Positions 1 through 8,001 of a DNA stretch of 42,652 bases are shown piece by piece (positions within the stretch are counted from its first letter, which is position 1; each line of letters begins with the position of its first letter). The notes under the pieces were generated by a model. It did no database searches. It saw only the letters and a list, made by a program, of their open reading frames with translations, and was not told the origin of the DNA. Origin of the DNA: an uncultured Lachnospiraceae bacterium (GTDB lineage: Bacteria; Bacillota; Clostridia; Lachnospirales; Lachnospiraceae); the NCBI GenBank assembly GCA_910577825.1, contig CAJTOK010000031.1, forward strand, positions 1 to 42,652, in the 5' to 3' direction. A program made the position numbers and the translations under genes.

Positions 1-9
1 ATACGAGGT

Positions 10-387
10 CTATGAAGCAGGAAGCCCATTGGCTTTAGACAATGGGTAGTTCACAATAACTATGTGCTTGTTAGCATATTTCCTGTAAAAAGAAGCTGTT
101 TTATCCAGGTTAATTCCTGAATGGTATTTGTCATTGCTTATACTTATACTTCCTATATTCCTTAGCCCTTTTTCAGTATACAGTCCTTTAAATTCATTTG
201 CAATATAGTGTGCCAGCCTGTTAAAATTATGTATAATGTCCTTGTTGCATATGCTCCCGTTTGTAACACACGAAAATGTTAATATCCTTGATTTGCGCCG
301 TATTATCCCATCAACCAGGTATTTAATAGTTCCTGGGGCTAAACATAATGTCCGCACTGTCTGAAATCCTTTTGCGCCCAGACACAC
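10..387 (-). pseudogene. Unrecognised open frame in mobile-element debris
   Basis: A 125-codon open frame on the minus strand. I do not recognise the protein. Its first 15 or so codons read the ATPase remnant at 323-493 in a different frame, and its last codons run through the hairpin at 24-47. It has no convincing ribosome site at its ATG. It is therefore probably a chance open frame across the junction of two mobile-element fragments, at about 345, where the ATPase similarity stops. It could still hold the tail of a real transposon protein. Confidence 0.25.
24..47 (-). repeat. Hairpin at left edge, possible IS200/IS605-type end
   Basis: CCCATTG (25-31) pairs with CAATGGG (40-46) across an 8-nt loop. 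Read on the minus strand it gives ACTACCC, stem, GGGCTTCCTGC. This layout resembles the subterminal hairpin at the right end of IS200/IS605-type elements. The resemblance is from memory of the family. No recognisable TnpA or TnpB protein is in the window, so it may be a solo end or a remnant. Confidence 0.35.
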
Positions 388-771
388 CGCTTTGTTTATT
401 TGTATGGCAGATAATCAAGAAAGTACAGCTAAATTCTTCCCCTAATTCACACAAACTGTTCAGGCAGTCCCTCATTTCATTCCTTTTGCCCATGTTCATG
501 TAAAAAATATTACCTTTTGTGGTCCACGTTCTATAAACTTCCCTGGCACGGTTTCAAAAAAATATCCTGCTGCCAGAACTTAAAGCCGCCGCAATGCCGC
601 CATCACCTGCCATGACTGCTATATGTCCTTTTGGTATGTATTCTGGCACAAGCCACTTTACTTGTTTTTTCTCCACTTTTGCCATAGATATAAGTTTTGG
701 GAGTGTTATTTTACCAGCCAATATTTCCACCTCTTTCTATTTCTTTTAATTCCCCTGGCGGTGCTTTGAAC
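323..771 (-). pseudogene. RepA/DnaB-like AAA ATPase remnant (mobile element)
   Basis: The minus strand carries pieces of a RecA-fold replicative ATPase of the kind found on plasmids and integrative elements. Frame one (TTG at 721 to stop at 554) reads VKWLVPEYIPKGHIAVMAGD, then GG, and jumps straight to IAAALSSG, so the GKT part of the Walker A loop has been deleted. A frameshift at a run of seven T/A at 555-563 moves to ETVPGKFIERGPQKVIFF, which stops at once. A third piece (493 to 323) carries the Walker B-like strand FLIICHTNKQSG and GRKRISDSAD, then loses similarity. The short frame ending at 711, with tail ELKEIERGGNIGW, overlaps the TTG start and is probably the end of the preceding gene. 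It cannot make an active helicase. The family call rests on motif recall. Confidence 0.6.
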
Positions 772-786
772 ATGCCCATGCTTTTC

Positions 787-989
787 ATCACGCCGCATGG
801 ATGTATTCCGTTGTAGTGCTTCTGCTTGTAGGTTTATTTGCCGGCCTGTTTATGTCTAAGAAGGACGTATACGAGAAACAGGTTAAGAAAGCAAAGAAAG
901 CCCATAAGAAAGAACAGCGCCAGTTAAAACAGATAGAAAGGAGGAGCGCAAGAAATGCTAAAAAGAATGCAAAAGCAGGAAGAGGATAA
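787..989 (+). pseudogene. Truncated MalF-type sugar ABC permease (C-terminus only)
   Basis: The frame is open from upstream of 787. It reads AAWMYSVVVLLLVGLFAGLF and then a long, highly basic tail rich in Lys, Arg and Gln. One hydrophobic helix followed by a charged tail directly upstream of a MalG-type permease fits the last membrane helix and cytosolic tail of the partner MalF-type permease. The usual protein is about 300 residues with six helices; here only the last is left. Similarity seems to begin at about 787-795, right beside the mobile-element debris. The frame overlaps the next gene by 35 bases and contains its ribosome site. The remaining piece is unlikely to work in transport. Confidence 0.6.
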
Positions 990-1977
990 TGTTGAAAAAA
1001 TAGTAACTCCTTCAGGAGAGGTCCTTATTAAAGATAAAAGACAGATAGCTAAGGATAAGTTCCGAAAGTTTATGCTGGGCTCCAAGGACAGGGAAGGTTT
1101 CCTCAAAGTATTTGTAATTTATGCTTTGCTTATATGTATAGGCTTTATATATATTTACCCTATACTGCATATGTTAAGCAGCAGTTTTATGACACTTGAT
1201 GATTTGCTTGATTCATCTATTAACTGGATACCAAGCTCCTTCAATCTTGATAATTACAAACAGGCAGCAAAGAGTATGAATTTCTGGACATCATTTGGCC
1301 AGAGCATAATAGTTGCAGGAGCACCTACACTATGTAACCTTATATCATGTTCAGTTATTGGATACGGGCTTGCACGTTTTGAATTTCCAGGCAAGAAGGC
1401 TGTACTTGTTATAATATTATTTACATTTATCCTTCCAAGCCAGGTTACAATGATACCTACATATGTACTTTATTCTAAAATGGGTATCCTGGGCTCAATA
1501 TGGGCATTCGTGCTTCCAGCAATACTTGGGATGGGAATAAATGCACCAATATTTATACTTATATTCTGGCAGTTCTTCAGGCAGGTACCAAAGGTACTTA
1601 TTGAAGCAGCACAGATAGACGGTTCTGGCTACTGGAAGTCATTCTACAGGATTTCGCTTCCTTCAGCAGCACCTGCTATTATAACAGTATCACTTTTCTC
1701 ATTTGTATGGTACTGGAATGAATCCTACCTGACATCTATGTATGTATCAGGAATAAATAAATCAACAGGCTGGACTTCACTTATTATACAGCTTAAAAAC
1801 TTTGCAACAAACTATGATAAGTATTCACAGACAGCTGCCAGTGCTGCAACAAGCATTAATGAATCAATTAACATGTCTGGTACAATGCTTAGTATACTGC
1901 CGCTTATGATTATGTACTTTGTACTACAAAGGTATTTTGTAGAAAGTATTGACCGTACAGGAATTACAGGTGAATAA
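955..1977 (+). CDS. Carbohydrate ABC transporter permease, MalG type
   Basis: An inner-membrane subunit of a sugar importer (340 aa). The N-terminal 45 residues are charged and cytosolic. The first helix (YALLICIGFIYIYPILHMLS) is followed by a periplasm-type loop and five more helices. The EAA loop that docks the ATPase reads EAAQIDGSGYWKSFYRISLP at about residues 220-240. The C-terminus ends DRTGITGE, typical of MalG-like proteins (usually 270-300 aa; the extra length is at the N-terminus). The ATG lies 9 bases after AGGAGG, which sits inside the broken upstream permease. Its partner permease is truncated, so this importer may not assemble unless another MalF copy exists. No ATPase gene is nearby, which fits a shared MsmX-type ATPase. 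Confidence 0.88.
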   Translation: MLKRMQKQEEDNVEKIVTPSGEVLIKDKRQIAKDKFRKFMLGSKDREGFLKVFVIYALLICIGFIYIYPILHMLSSSFMTLDDLLDSSINWIPSSFNLDNYKQAAKSMNFWTSFGQSIIVAGAPTLCNLISCSVIGYGLARFEFPGKKAVLVIILFTFILPSQVTMIPTYVLYSKMGILGSIWAFVLPAILGMGINAPIFILIFWQFFRQVPKVLIEAAQIDGSGYWKSFYRISLPSAAPAIITVSLFSFVWYWNESYLTSMYVSGINKSTGWTSLIIQLKNFATNYDKYSQTAASAATSINESINMSGTMLSILPLMIMYFVLQRYFVESIDRTGITGE

Positions 1978-2067
1978 ATCCTGGCCGCTGTAAATATATC
2001 ATTAATACAGCTAATGGTAATATATAGTTTGAAAAAATATAAAATAATTCACAAAAAGGTGTGGAAA

Positions 2068-2096
2068 TAGTAGAAATAATATGTTATAATCTACTA
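2068..2096 (+). promoter_or_regulatory. Probable promoter with palindrome, upstream of binding protein
   Basis: A -10 hexamer TATAAT (2085-2090) sits between inverted heptamers TAGTAGA (2068-2074) and TCTACTA (2090-2096). No good -35 is visible. A palindrome over the -10 suggests an operator, possibly for the HTH regulator at 6790-7746. The start site would be about 2097, leaving a leader of roughly 45 bases with AGGAAG before the ATG at 2143. Confidence 0.45.
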
Positions 2097-2142
2097 CATC
2101 AAGGAGAGTTTTGGAGAAAAATATTTAAAAAGAGGAAGAAGT

Positions 2143-3756
2143 ATGAGGAAAAAGTTATTAGCATTAGCACTTTCCATGTCCATGGTATTCGGGCTTGCAG
2201 GATGTGGAGGAAATGGCGGGGGAGGTGGTGATGACCCTGCTACTGGCCAGGGCAAGAGCGATTCAAAGGCTGTATCTGGTGAAACAGAGGAAAAGGATAT
2301 TAACGGGATTAAATATAAGGTAGCAACAGACCTGACAAAGGATAATATTAAACTTACATATTTCCATTTTGACCAGAAAGAAACAGTCGAATACCTGACA
2401 AAAAGATTTGAGGAATTATACCCGAATATTGATGTAGAACCGGTTTTCAATGATGTTTCAACTTATAACCAGACTCTTAACACACTTGTTTCTGACAGCA
2501 ATACACCTGATGTAATTATGTATTCTGATGCAGATTTTGCATTAAGCAATTTCCTGTTAAGGGATGTATCAGATTACTGGGAGTCTGACCCTGAAACAAA
2601 GGAACTTGCTGCAACAGTTAATGACTGCGGGCTTGGATGCTATGAAACAAGTGCAAGGTATGGTGTGCCTGTTAAGTTCTTCCCGACAGGGATGTATGTT
2701 GACTTAAATGTTCTCAAGAAACTGAATATACCAGTTCCTGACAGAAACTGGATATGGAGTGATATGATAAAGCTTATAAAAGACTGTACAGTTAAGGATT
2801 CCCCTGACAATATGGCTTACTATGGCTGTGGTTTCTATAACAGGCTTGATTCATATTATGGAATTGCTGCTGCACAGACAATCAAAGGTGAATTTGGTTT
2901 TAATGGTACAAATTTTGACCTTAGCATATGGGCTATAGGTGAGCAGGAATTTGCAGACTTAAAACAGGGCGGATATATTGCACCAGAAACAAAGACTGTA
3001 CCTATGGAGAACTGGACAGGTAACTTTGAAGGCTGGTGTGGTACTACAGGCCATGTTGCATTATTTACAGAAGCTTTCTGGACATTCCAGAATACATGGA
3101 ATACAGAGGAGTTTGAACAGTATAACCTTGATATTGTACCTTATGTTGTACCAGCAGTAAGTGCAGAAGATGCCAAGGAAGACCTCCACCACACAGTCGC
3201 AACTATAGACTTTGGCGGTATTACAACATCATGTGAATATCCACGTGAGGCATATGAGCTTCTTAAATTTATGGGATTTGGGCAGAACGGCTGGAAGACA
3301 AGGATTGAAATGTATAACAATCCTGAGAATACAGATGCTGCAGGTACTGCACTGAAGCATGTTACTATGCCTGCACCTATAACTACAAACCAGGAAATCT
3401 GGGACGGATATATTGATATGTTCTGTGAAGGCATGGATGATGAGCATAAAGACCACTGGAGACAGTATTTTGCAAGCTGCATGGAGCCTATTCCTTTCGG
3501 CTGGACCAGTATTGCAGGATATTGGAACTACTGTGATGAATACTTTAATAAGATTGAAAGCAACGGTGTAAAAGGTATACATACCATAGTAGACTCTGGC
3601 AAGAAGAAAGCTGCTGACTTTGCAGACGAGGCTACTACTAAAGCTAACTGGTACCATGCAAAGGCTATGCTTGATTACTTCGGGCCTTCAGGTTATGGCG
3701 TGCTTTCAGATGATGATATTGCTAAGTATGAGAAGATGTTAGAAGATAATAAATAG
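2143..3756 (+). CDS. Sugar ABC transporter substrate-binding lipoprotein
   Basis: An extracellular solute-binding protein of family 1 (537 aa), membrane-anchored by lipid. The signal peptide reads MRKKLLALALSMSMVFG followed by the lipobox LAGC; Cys20 or so is the lipidated residue. A flexible Gly-rich linker (GGNGGGGGDD) follows. The mature protein has the typical ITYFHFDQ-like strand, then YLTKRFEELYPNIDVEPVF, the pattern of oligosaccharide-binding proteins. At 537 aa it is longer than the usual 430. Together with the neighbouring permease and GH43/GH51 enzymes it most likely captures arabinose- or xylose-containing oligosaccharides; the ligand is inferred from context. It has its own promoter region and a strong terminator after it. 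Confidence 0.88.
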   Translation: MRKKLLALALSMSMVFGLAGCGGNGGGGGDDPATGQGKSDSKAVSGETEEKDINGIKYKVATDLTKDNIKLTYFHFDQKETVEYLTKRFEELYPNIDVEPVFNDVSTYNQTLNTLVSDSNTPDVIMYSDADFALSNFLLRDVSDYWESDPETKELAATVNDCGLGCYETSARYGVPVKFFPTGMYVDLNVLKKLNIPVPDRNWIWSDMIKLIKDCTVKDSPDNMAYYGCGFYNRLDSYYGIAAAQTIKGEFGFNGTNFDLSIWAIGEQEFADLKQGGYIAPETKTVPMENWTGNFEGWCGTTGHVALFTEAFWTFQNTWNTEEFEQYNLDIVPYVVPAVSAEDAKEDLHHTVATIDFGGITTSCEYPREAYELLKFMGFGQNGWKTRIEMYNNPENTDAAGTALKHVTMPAPITTNQEIWDGYIDMFCEGMDDEHKDHWRQYFASCMEPIPFGWTSIAGYWNYCDEYFNKIESNGVKGIHTIVDSGKKKAADFADEATTKANWYHAKAMLDYFGPSGYGVLSDDDIAKYEKMLEDNK

Positions 3757-3802
3757 TAATATAAGCCAGATACAAGTATATAATACCAGGATGGATTAAT
3801 TT

Positions 3803-3833
3803 AAAGGCAAGGCATTGTGTCTTGCCTTTTTTT
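3803..3833 (+). terminator. Rho-independent terminator after binding protein
   Basis: Stem AAAGGCAAG (3803-3811) with CTTGCCTTT (3821-3829), a 9-nt loop, and a run of seven T ending at 3833. It separates the transport genes from the glycosidase genes downstream. Confidence 0.85.
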
Positions 3834-3848
3834 AACAGATACAATACA

Positions 3849-3963
3849 GTGTGAAAAATATATCTAAGGCAGCAAAAAACGCTACCTGGGATATATTAAA
3901 TTTCACACAGGAAAAATGCAAAACCAGCATTTTCATCACTATTTGTGCCGCCTTCAGGCGGCA
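3849..3963 (+). repeat. Three consecutive hairpins in the GH43 leader
   Basis: Three inverted repeats lie in the gap before the GH43 gene. The first is long: GTGTGAAA (3849-3856) pairs with TTTCACAC (3901-3908), and the stem continues through AATATATC and AGG with a 3-nt bulge and a few mismatches. The second is AAAATGC (3913-3919) with GCATTTT (3927-3933). The third is TGCCGCC (3946-3952), loop TTCA, GGCGGCA (3957-3963), with no T run. They could be a regulatory leader or operator, or a small MITE-like insertion for the first. No promoter is obvious after them. Confidence 0.5.
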
Positions 3964-4023
3964 TGGGGAAATTTTATGTAATAATTATAAAATAATAAAT
4001 TTAAAATGGAGAGGATGAAAGTT

Positions 4024-4980
4024 ATGCCAGATAATAAAGAATTAAAATTTAATGAACCTTGGATTTTGCAGAGGGCAGACCCTTTTGTATGTTTCAGGGA
4101 TGGATGGTATTATTTTACAGCATCAATACCAAGTTATGACTGTATTGCACTGCGCCGTTCCAAAACTTTAGCAGGTCTTGCAGATGCAGAGGAAAAGGTT
4201 ATATGGAGAAAGCATGAAAGCGGTATTATGAGTGAAAATATATGGGCGCCGGAGCTGCATTTCCTTTTTGGGAAGTGGTATATATATTTTGCAGGCGGGG
4301 AGAAGGAAAATATCTGGAATATACGTCCATATGTACTTGAATGCCAGGGGGATGACCCGTATAATGATGAGTGGGAAGAGAAAGGCAAGATGCAGCGTGC
4401 AGAAGGGGATATATTCTCATTTGAGGCATTTTCGCTTGATGCAACAGTTTTTGAGAATAAGGGCAGATATTATTATATATGGGCTGAAAAAGTAAGCGTA
4501 GGACCGCAGATTTCCAACTTATATATTGCCGAGATGGAATCGGGGTATAAGCTTAAGACAGTACAGGTATTGCTTACAACACCTGATTATGACTGGGAGC
4601 GTATAGGTTTCTGGGTAAATGAAGGCCCTGCTGTTATTAAACGTGGCGGAAAAATTTATATGACCTATTCTGCAAGTGAAACAGGTGTGGATTATTGCGT
4701 GGGTATGCTTACAGCTGATGAAAACAGCGACCTGCTGGACCCTCTTTCATGGAAAAAGGAGAGATACCCTGTCCTTAAAACAGATAATGAACTTGAGATA
4801 TATGGACCGGGCCATAATTCATTTACTGTAGATGAAGAAGGTAATGATATTCTTGTATACCATGCACGTAAAGAAACAGAGATAACAGGCGACCCGCTGT
4901 ATAACCCTAACCGCCATGCAATGCTTATGAAAATTAAATGGGATGCAGAAAACAGGCCTGTATTTTCATATTATAACTAA
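4024..4980 (+). CDS. GH43 family glycosidase (arabinan/xylan side-chain enzyme)
   Basis: A five-bladed beta-propeller glycoside hydrolase (318 aa) that likely removes arabinose or xylose units. The inverting pair fits the family: the general base Asp19 in QRADPFV, the acid Glu200 in NEGPAV, and a pKa-tuning Asp in SLDATVF. No signal peptide is seen, so it acts in the cytosol on imported oligosaccharides. ATGs at 4006, 4015 and 4024 share one frame. GGAGAGG at 4008-4014 lies 9 bases before 4024 and would be inside the coding region of the longer form, so 4024 is chosen. It is followed after 34 bases by the GH51 gene, so the two are probably co-transcribed. Substrate specificity cannot be read from sequence. 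Confidence 0.87.
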   Translation: MPDNKELKFNEPWILQRADPFVCFRDGWYYFTASIPSYDCIALRRSKTLAGLADAEEKVIWRKHESGIMSENIWAPELHFLFGKWYIYFAGGEKENIWNIRPYVLECQGDDPYNDEWEEKGKMQRAEGDIFSFEAFSLDATVFENKGRYYYIWAEKVSVGPQISNLYIAEMESGYKLKTVQVLLTTPDYDWERIGFWVNEGPAVIKRGGKIYMTYSASETGVDYCVGMLTADENSDLLDPLSWKKERYPVLKTDNELEIYGPGHNSFTVDEEGNDILVYHARKETEITGDPLYNPNRHAMLMKIKWDAENRPVFSYYN

Positions 4981-5014
4981 AAACTAATAACACATACTTG
5001 GAGGTATAAAGTAA

Positions 5015-6520
5015 ATGGCAGATTTATTTATTAATGAAGGCAATGAACTAGGAAAGATTGAACCGGAAGTATACGGGCATTTTTCCGAACATCTGGGAAG
5101 ATGTATTTATGAAGGTATCTATGTAGGGGAAAATTCTGATATACCTAATGAGAATGGCATGAGGACAGATGTTGTTGAAGCACTTAAAGAATTAAAAGTC
5201 CCAGTGCTGCGCTGGCCGGGCGGCTGTTTTGCAGATGAGTACCACTGGAAAGATGGCATTGGTGATAAATCATGCAGAAAGAAAATGATTAATACACACT
5301 GGGGAGGTGTCGTAGAAGATAACAGTTTTGGCACACATGAATATATGGAACTTTGCCGCCAGCTTGGCTGCAAAACCTATATTAATGGAAATCTTGGAAG
5401 CGGGACTGTACAGGAGATGTCCGAATGGGTAGAATATATGACATTTAAAGGGGTTTCACCGATGGCAGATTTAAGGGCTGCTAACGGGCATGAAGAGCCA
5501 TGGACAGTTGACTTCTTTGGTGTTGGCAATGAAAACTGGGGATGCGGGGGCAATATGACACCAGAATATTATGCCAATGAGTACCGCCGTTACCAGACTT
5601 ATGTAAGGAATTATGATAAGAATAAAACCATTAAAAAAGTGTGCTGTGGGGCAAATGTGGATGATTATTACTGGACTGAGGGGGTATTAAAGACAGCATT
5701 TGACCATGGGAAGAAGTTCCATGGTTTTATGGATTACCTTTCACTCCATTATTATGTGCATCCTGAAGGCTGGAAGAGGAAGGGAAGCGCAACAGTTTTC
5801 AGTGACAAGGTATGGTATAAGACACTTTATAAAGCACTTTGCATGGACAAGCTTGTTACAAGGCATGGTGCAATTATGGATAAGTATGACCCTGGCAAGA
5901 AGATTGGAATGTGCGTGGATGAATGGGGTGCATGGTATACCAATGAACCAGGTACTAACCCAGGCTTTTTGTACCAGCAGAATACAGTACGTGATGCGCT
6001 GATTGCAGGCATAACACTTAATATATTTAATAAGCACTGTGACAGGGTAAAGATTGCAGCACTTGCACAGATGGTAAATGTACTGCAGGCTGTACTGCTT
6101 ACAGAAGGCGGGGAGATGGTTAAGACCCCTACTTACCATGTAATGCACATGTACCGTTACCACCAGGGGGCACAGCTTCTTGAAAGTGCAGTTACAGGCG
6201 CAGGTGAAACCGGGACAAAGAAATGGACTGTTCCTAAAATTACAGAATCAGTATCTAAAGATAAAGATGGCATAATAACAATTACATTAAATAATCTTTC
6301 TATTGAGTCTGCTGAAGATATTAATATAAGGCTTTCTGGTACTGGTTATAAAGTTGCAGAAGCAAAGATTGTTACAAATACTGATATACGTGCATATAAC
6401 ACATTTGAAGCACCTTTGGCAGTGACAGAAAAAGAATTTAAAGACTATACAGAAAGTGAAGGCGGCATAGCTGTAAAACTTCCTTCTAACAGTGTAGCAA
6501 TGCTGCGTATAATGAAATAG
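5015..6520 (+). CDS. abfA: Alpha-L-arabinofuranosidase, GH51
   Basis: A retaining exo-arabinofuranosidase (501 aa, the usual family length) that releases L-arabinose from short arabinan or arabinoxylan fragments. The (beta/alpha)8 barrel carries the acid/base Glu173 in GVGNENWG and the nucleophile Glu303 in CVDEWGAWY; VPVLRWPGGCFADEYHWKDG near residues 62-81 is a signature GH51 segment. The C-terminal 130 residues form the usual beta-sandwich. There is no signal peptide, so the enzyme is cytosolic. TTGGAGG lies 8 bases before the ATG. It follows GH43 in one operon and matches the transporter upstream: import, then trimming to free pentose. Confidence 0.95.
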   Translation: MADLFINEGNELGKIEPEVYGHFSEHLGRCIYEGIYVGENSDIPNENGMRTDVVEALKELKVPVLRWPGGCFADEYHWKDGIGDKSCRKKMINTHWGGVVEDNSFGTHEYMELCRQLGCKTYINGNLGSGTVQEMSEWVEYMTFKGVSPMADLRAANGHEEPWTVDFFGVGNENWGCGGNMTPEYYANEYRRYQTYVRNYDKNKTIKKVCCGANVDDYYWTEGVLKTAFDHGKKFHGFMDYLSLHYYVHPEGWKRKGSATVFSDKVWYKTLYKALCMDKLVTRHGAIMDKYDPGKKIGMCVDEWGAWYTNEPGTNPGFLYQQNTVRDALIAGITLNIFNKHCDRVKIAALAQMVNVLQAVLLTEGGEMVKTPTYHVMHMYRYHQGAQLLESAVTGAGETGTKKWTVPKITESVSKDKDGIITITLNNLSIESAEDINIRLSGTGYKVAEAKIVTNTDIRAYNTFEAPLAVTEKEFKDYTESEGGIAVKLPSNSVAMLRIMK

Positions 6521-6521
6521 C

Positions 6522-6773
6522 ATGGCAGAAATATGTAAAAGATGCCTGCTCCGGGATATGGCAGAGGCAGACCAGAAGATGATTGGAAAATACAGGGAAG
6601 CAATTAAAAAGGCTGACAGGGTGGACAGCAAAGAGTACGAAAGAAGGCTTTCCATATGTAAAGAATGCGGGCTTCTTAATTCAGGAACCTGTGGGGCATG
6701 TGGCTGTTATGTAGAGCTGCGTGCCCTGGCAAAGGCAGGGAAGTGCCCGCATAAGAAATGGCAGATAGTATAA
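6522..6773 (+). CDS. Small Cys-rich protein (DUF6171-like)
   Basis: An 83-aa protein with two cysteine pairs at each end: CKRC near residue 5, and CKEC, CGACGC and a last Cys in the C-terminal half, likely a zinc-binding module. It resembles the DUF6171 proteins of Lachnospiraceae; the match is from memory. The ATG lies two bases after the GH51 stop and has no clear ribosome site, so translation probably relies on re-initiation. The function is unknown. The stop codon lies in the terminator loop. Confidence 0.65.
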   Translation: MAEICKRCLLRDMAEADQKMIGKYREAIKKADRVDSKEYERRLSICKECGLLNSGTCGACGCYVELRALAKAGKCPHKKWQIV

Positions 6774-6789
6774 ACTATCTGCCTTTTTT
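6760..6789 (+). terminator. Terminator overlapping the end of the Cys-rich gene
   Basis: Stem GGCAGATAGT (6760-6769), loop ATAA, ACTATCTGCC (6774-6783), then six T. The TAA of the small gene lies in the loop. It ends the glycosidase operon one base before the stop of the convergent regulator. Confidence 0.9.
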
Positions 6790-7746
6790 CTAAGCTTCTG
6801 TGCCCAGAAGTTTGTTCTGTGAAGTTTTTTGTGTAACTGGTGCATAGTTTATCGAAACATTAATATCCTGCCCGTAATTGCCAAACGCCTTACCATAAAG
6901 AGTAAGCCCCCCCGTGTGCTTGGCATTATTATTAACTGCAAATTTTAACCGTATATTACTGCGGTAATCAAGCTTTAAGTCATTAATGGTTATATCAGAA
7001 ATCTTAAGCCCGTCAATAAAAGTCCCTTTGCGGTTTACCACCAGAAGTTTAAGCAGGCCATACTGGTTCCAGTTCTCAGGCCACCATCCCGGAGTAAAAA
7101 GTCCCTTTACATCCCCGAAATCACCAGGTGAAGTCCAGTTTCCAAGGCATACACCATTCAGGTAAAACTCTATATCAGATGGCCATTCATTATTAATTCC
7201 AGGTGCTTCAGAACCAAGTTCCATTGTTATTGAAATCTTTGTAATCTTCTGGAACCTTGGTATAAAGTTAGGTATTACATATTCTACATATCCTTTGGAA
7301 AACCAGAGGATATCTGCGTCATACCTGTCAGGGTGTTCAAAATATCTTGAATCATCCACTTCACCTATTAAAGCTTTGCTTGATGCAAGGCCGCATGTTG
7401 GTGCAATATCAAAACCGGCATAATGGCCAATTTTAATTTCAGAGTTATATACATCTTCATTGGCAGATTGTTCTTCAAGGTCAATCAGTATCCTGTCCCA
7501 GTGTATAGAGCAGATTTTCTGGTTGCCATGTACAACTGATTCTGCAGAAGTGTTAATTAACCCGCAGTTCTCAAGTTTTTTAATATGTCCTGTTAAAGCT
7601 CCATTAGTAATATTAAGACGGGATGCAAGTTCCTTCATGCTCATATTACTATTTTCAAGCAGGATATTTAATATCTGGATACGGACATCAGACCCAAGCG
7701 CTTTAAATATCTCAAGTCCTTCTTCTAGCGATGTAATATGTAACAA
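6790..7746 (-). CDS. ArsR-type HTH regulator with large C-terminal domain
   Basis: A 318-aa DNA-binding protein. Residues 1-85 form a winged HTH of the ArsR type: FKALGSDVRIQILNILLENS, then MSMKELASRLNITNGALTGH as the recognition helix region. The rest (about 100-318) is rich in beta strands, aromatic residues and Gly (YFEHPDRYDADILWFSKGYV, WPSDIEFYLNGVCLGNWTSP), with no metal-site cysteines. It looks like a ligand-binding beta-sandwich, possibly for sugars. It lies convergent to the arabinosidase operon, so control of that operon is the natural guess. The start is TTG at 7746, after AGGGAG; no ATG fits. ArsR proteins are normally about 100 aa, so the added domain is notable. Confidence 0.75.
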   Translation of the reverse strand: MLHITSLEEGLEIFKALGSDVRIQILNILLENSNMSMKELASRLNITNGALTGHIKKLENCGLINTSAESVVHGNQKICSIHWDRILIDLEEQSANEDVYNSEIKIGHYAGFDIAPTCGLASSKALIGEVDDSRYFEHPDRYDADILWFSKGYVEYVIPNFIPRFQKITKISITMELGSEAPGINNEWPSDIEFYLNGVCLGNWTSPGDFGDVKGLFTPGWWPENWNQYGLLKLLVVNRKGTFIDGLKISDITINDLKLDYRSNIRLKFAVNNNAKHTGGLTLYGKAFGNYGQDINVSINYAPVTQKTSQNKLLGTEA

Positions 7747-7790
7747 AGCAATCTCCCTCTTTCCTTCTAGTATTAATTACATTATATAAA

Positions 7791-8001
7791 AAAAATAGCA
7801 TATAGTCAAATAAATCTAAATAGTTTTAGGTTTTTTTGTTAAAAATGCCGGTATCCAGAAAGCCTTTAATTACAGTGGTGTATAACTCTTACATTATAAA
7901 CGGTATCTAAAATTTAAAATAATTTACGTTGTTTTAAATACTAAAAAAACAGGACAGGGGGCTGTCCTGTCCTGCATTGGATATAATATGGCAAGTTAAT
8001 T
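7791..8001. other. Gene-free gap with one terminator
   Basis: AT-rich gap with no open frame of interest. The left part should hold the promoter of the minus-strand regulator, but no clear -35/-10 pair is visible. The only firm element is the minus-strand terminator at 7943-7970. Confidence 0.5.
7943..7970 (-). terminator. Terminator for the minus-strand Ig-like fragment
   Basis: Stem ACAGGACAG (7949-7957), GGGG loop (7958-7961; CCCC on the minus strand), CTGTCCTGT (7962-7970). On the minus strand it is followed by seven T (7943-7949 as A on the plus strand). It would end transcripts leaving the 8002-8196 fragment. Confidence 0.8.

Noticed and set aside
10..387. TnpB or IscB-type transposon protein
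   Set aside because: The hairpin looks like an IS605-type end, but no RuvC, zinc-ribbon or HNH motif of those families can be read in the frame.
3229..3657. Long antisense frames inside the binding protein, FtsH and chemotaxis genes
   Set aside because: They mirror the codons of well-recognised genes, have no ribosome sites, and show no family motifs.
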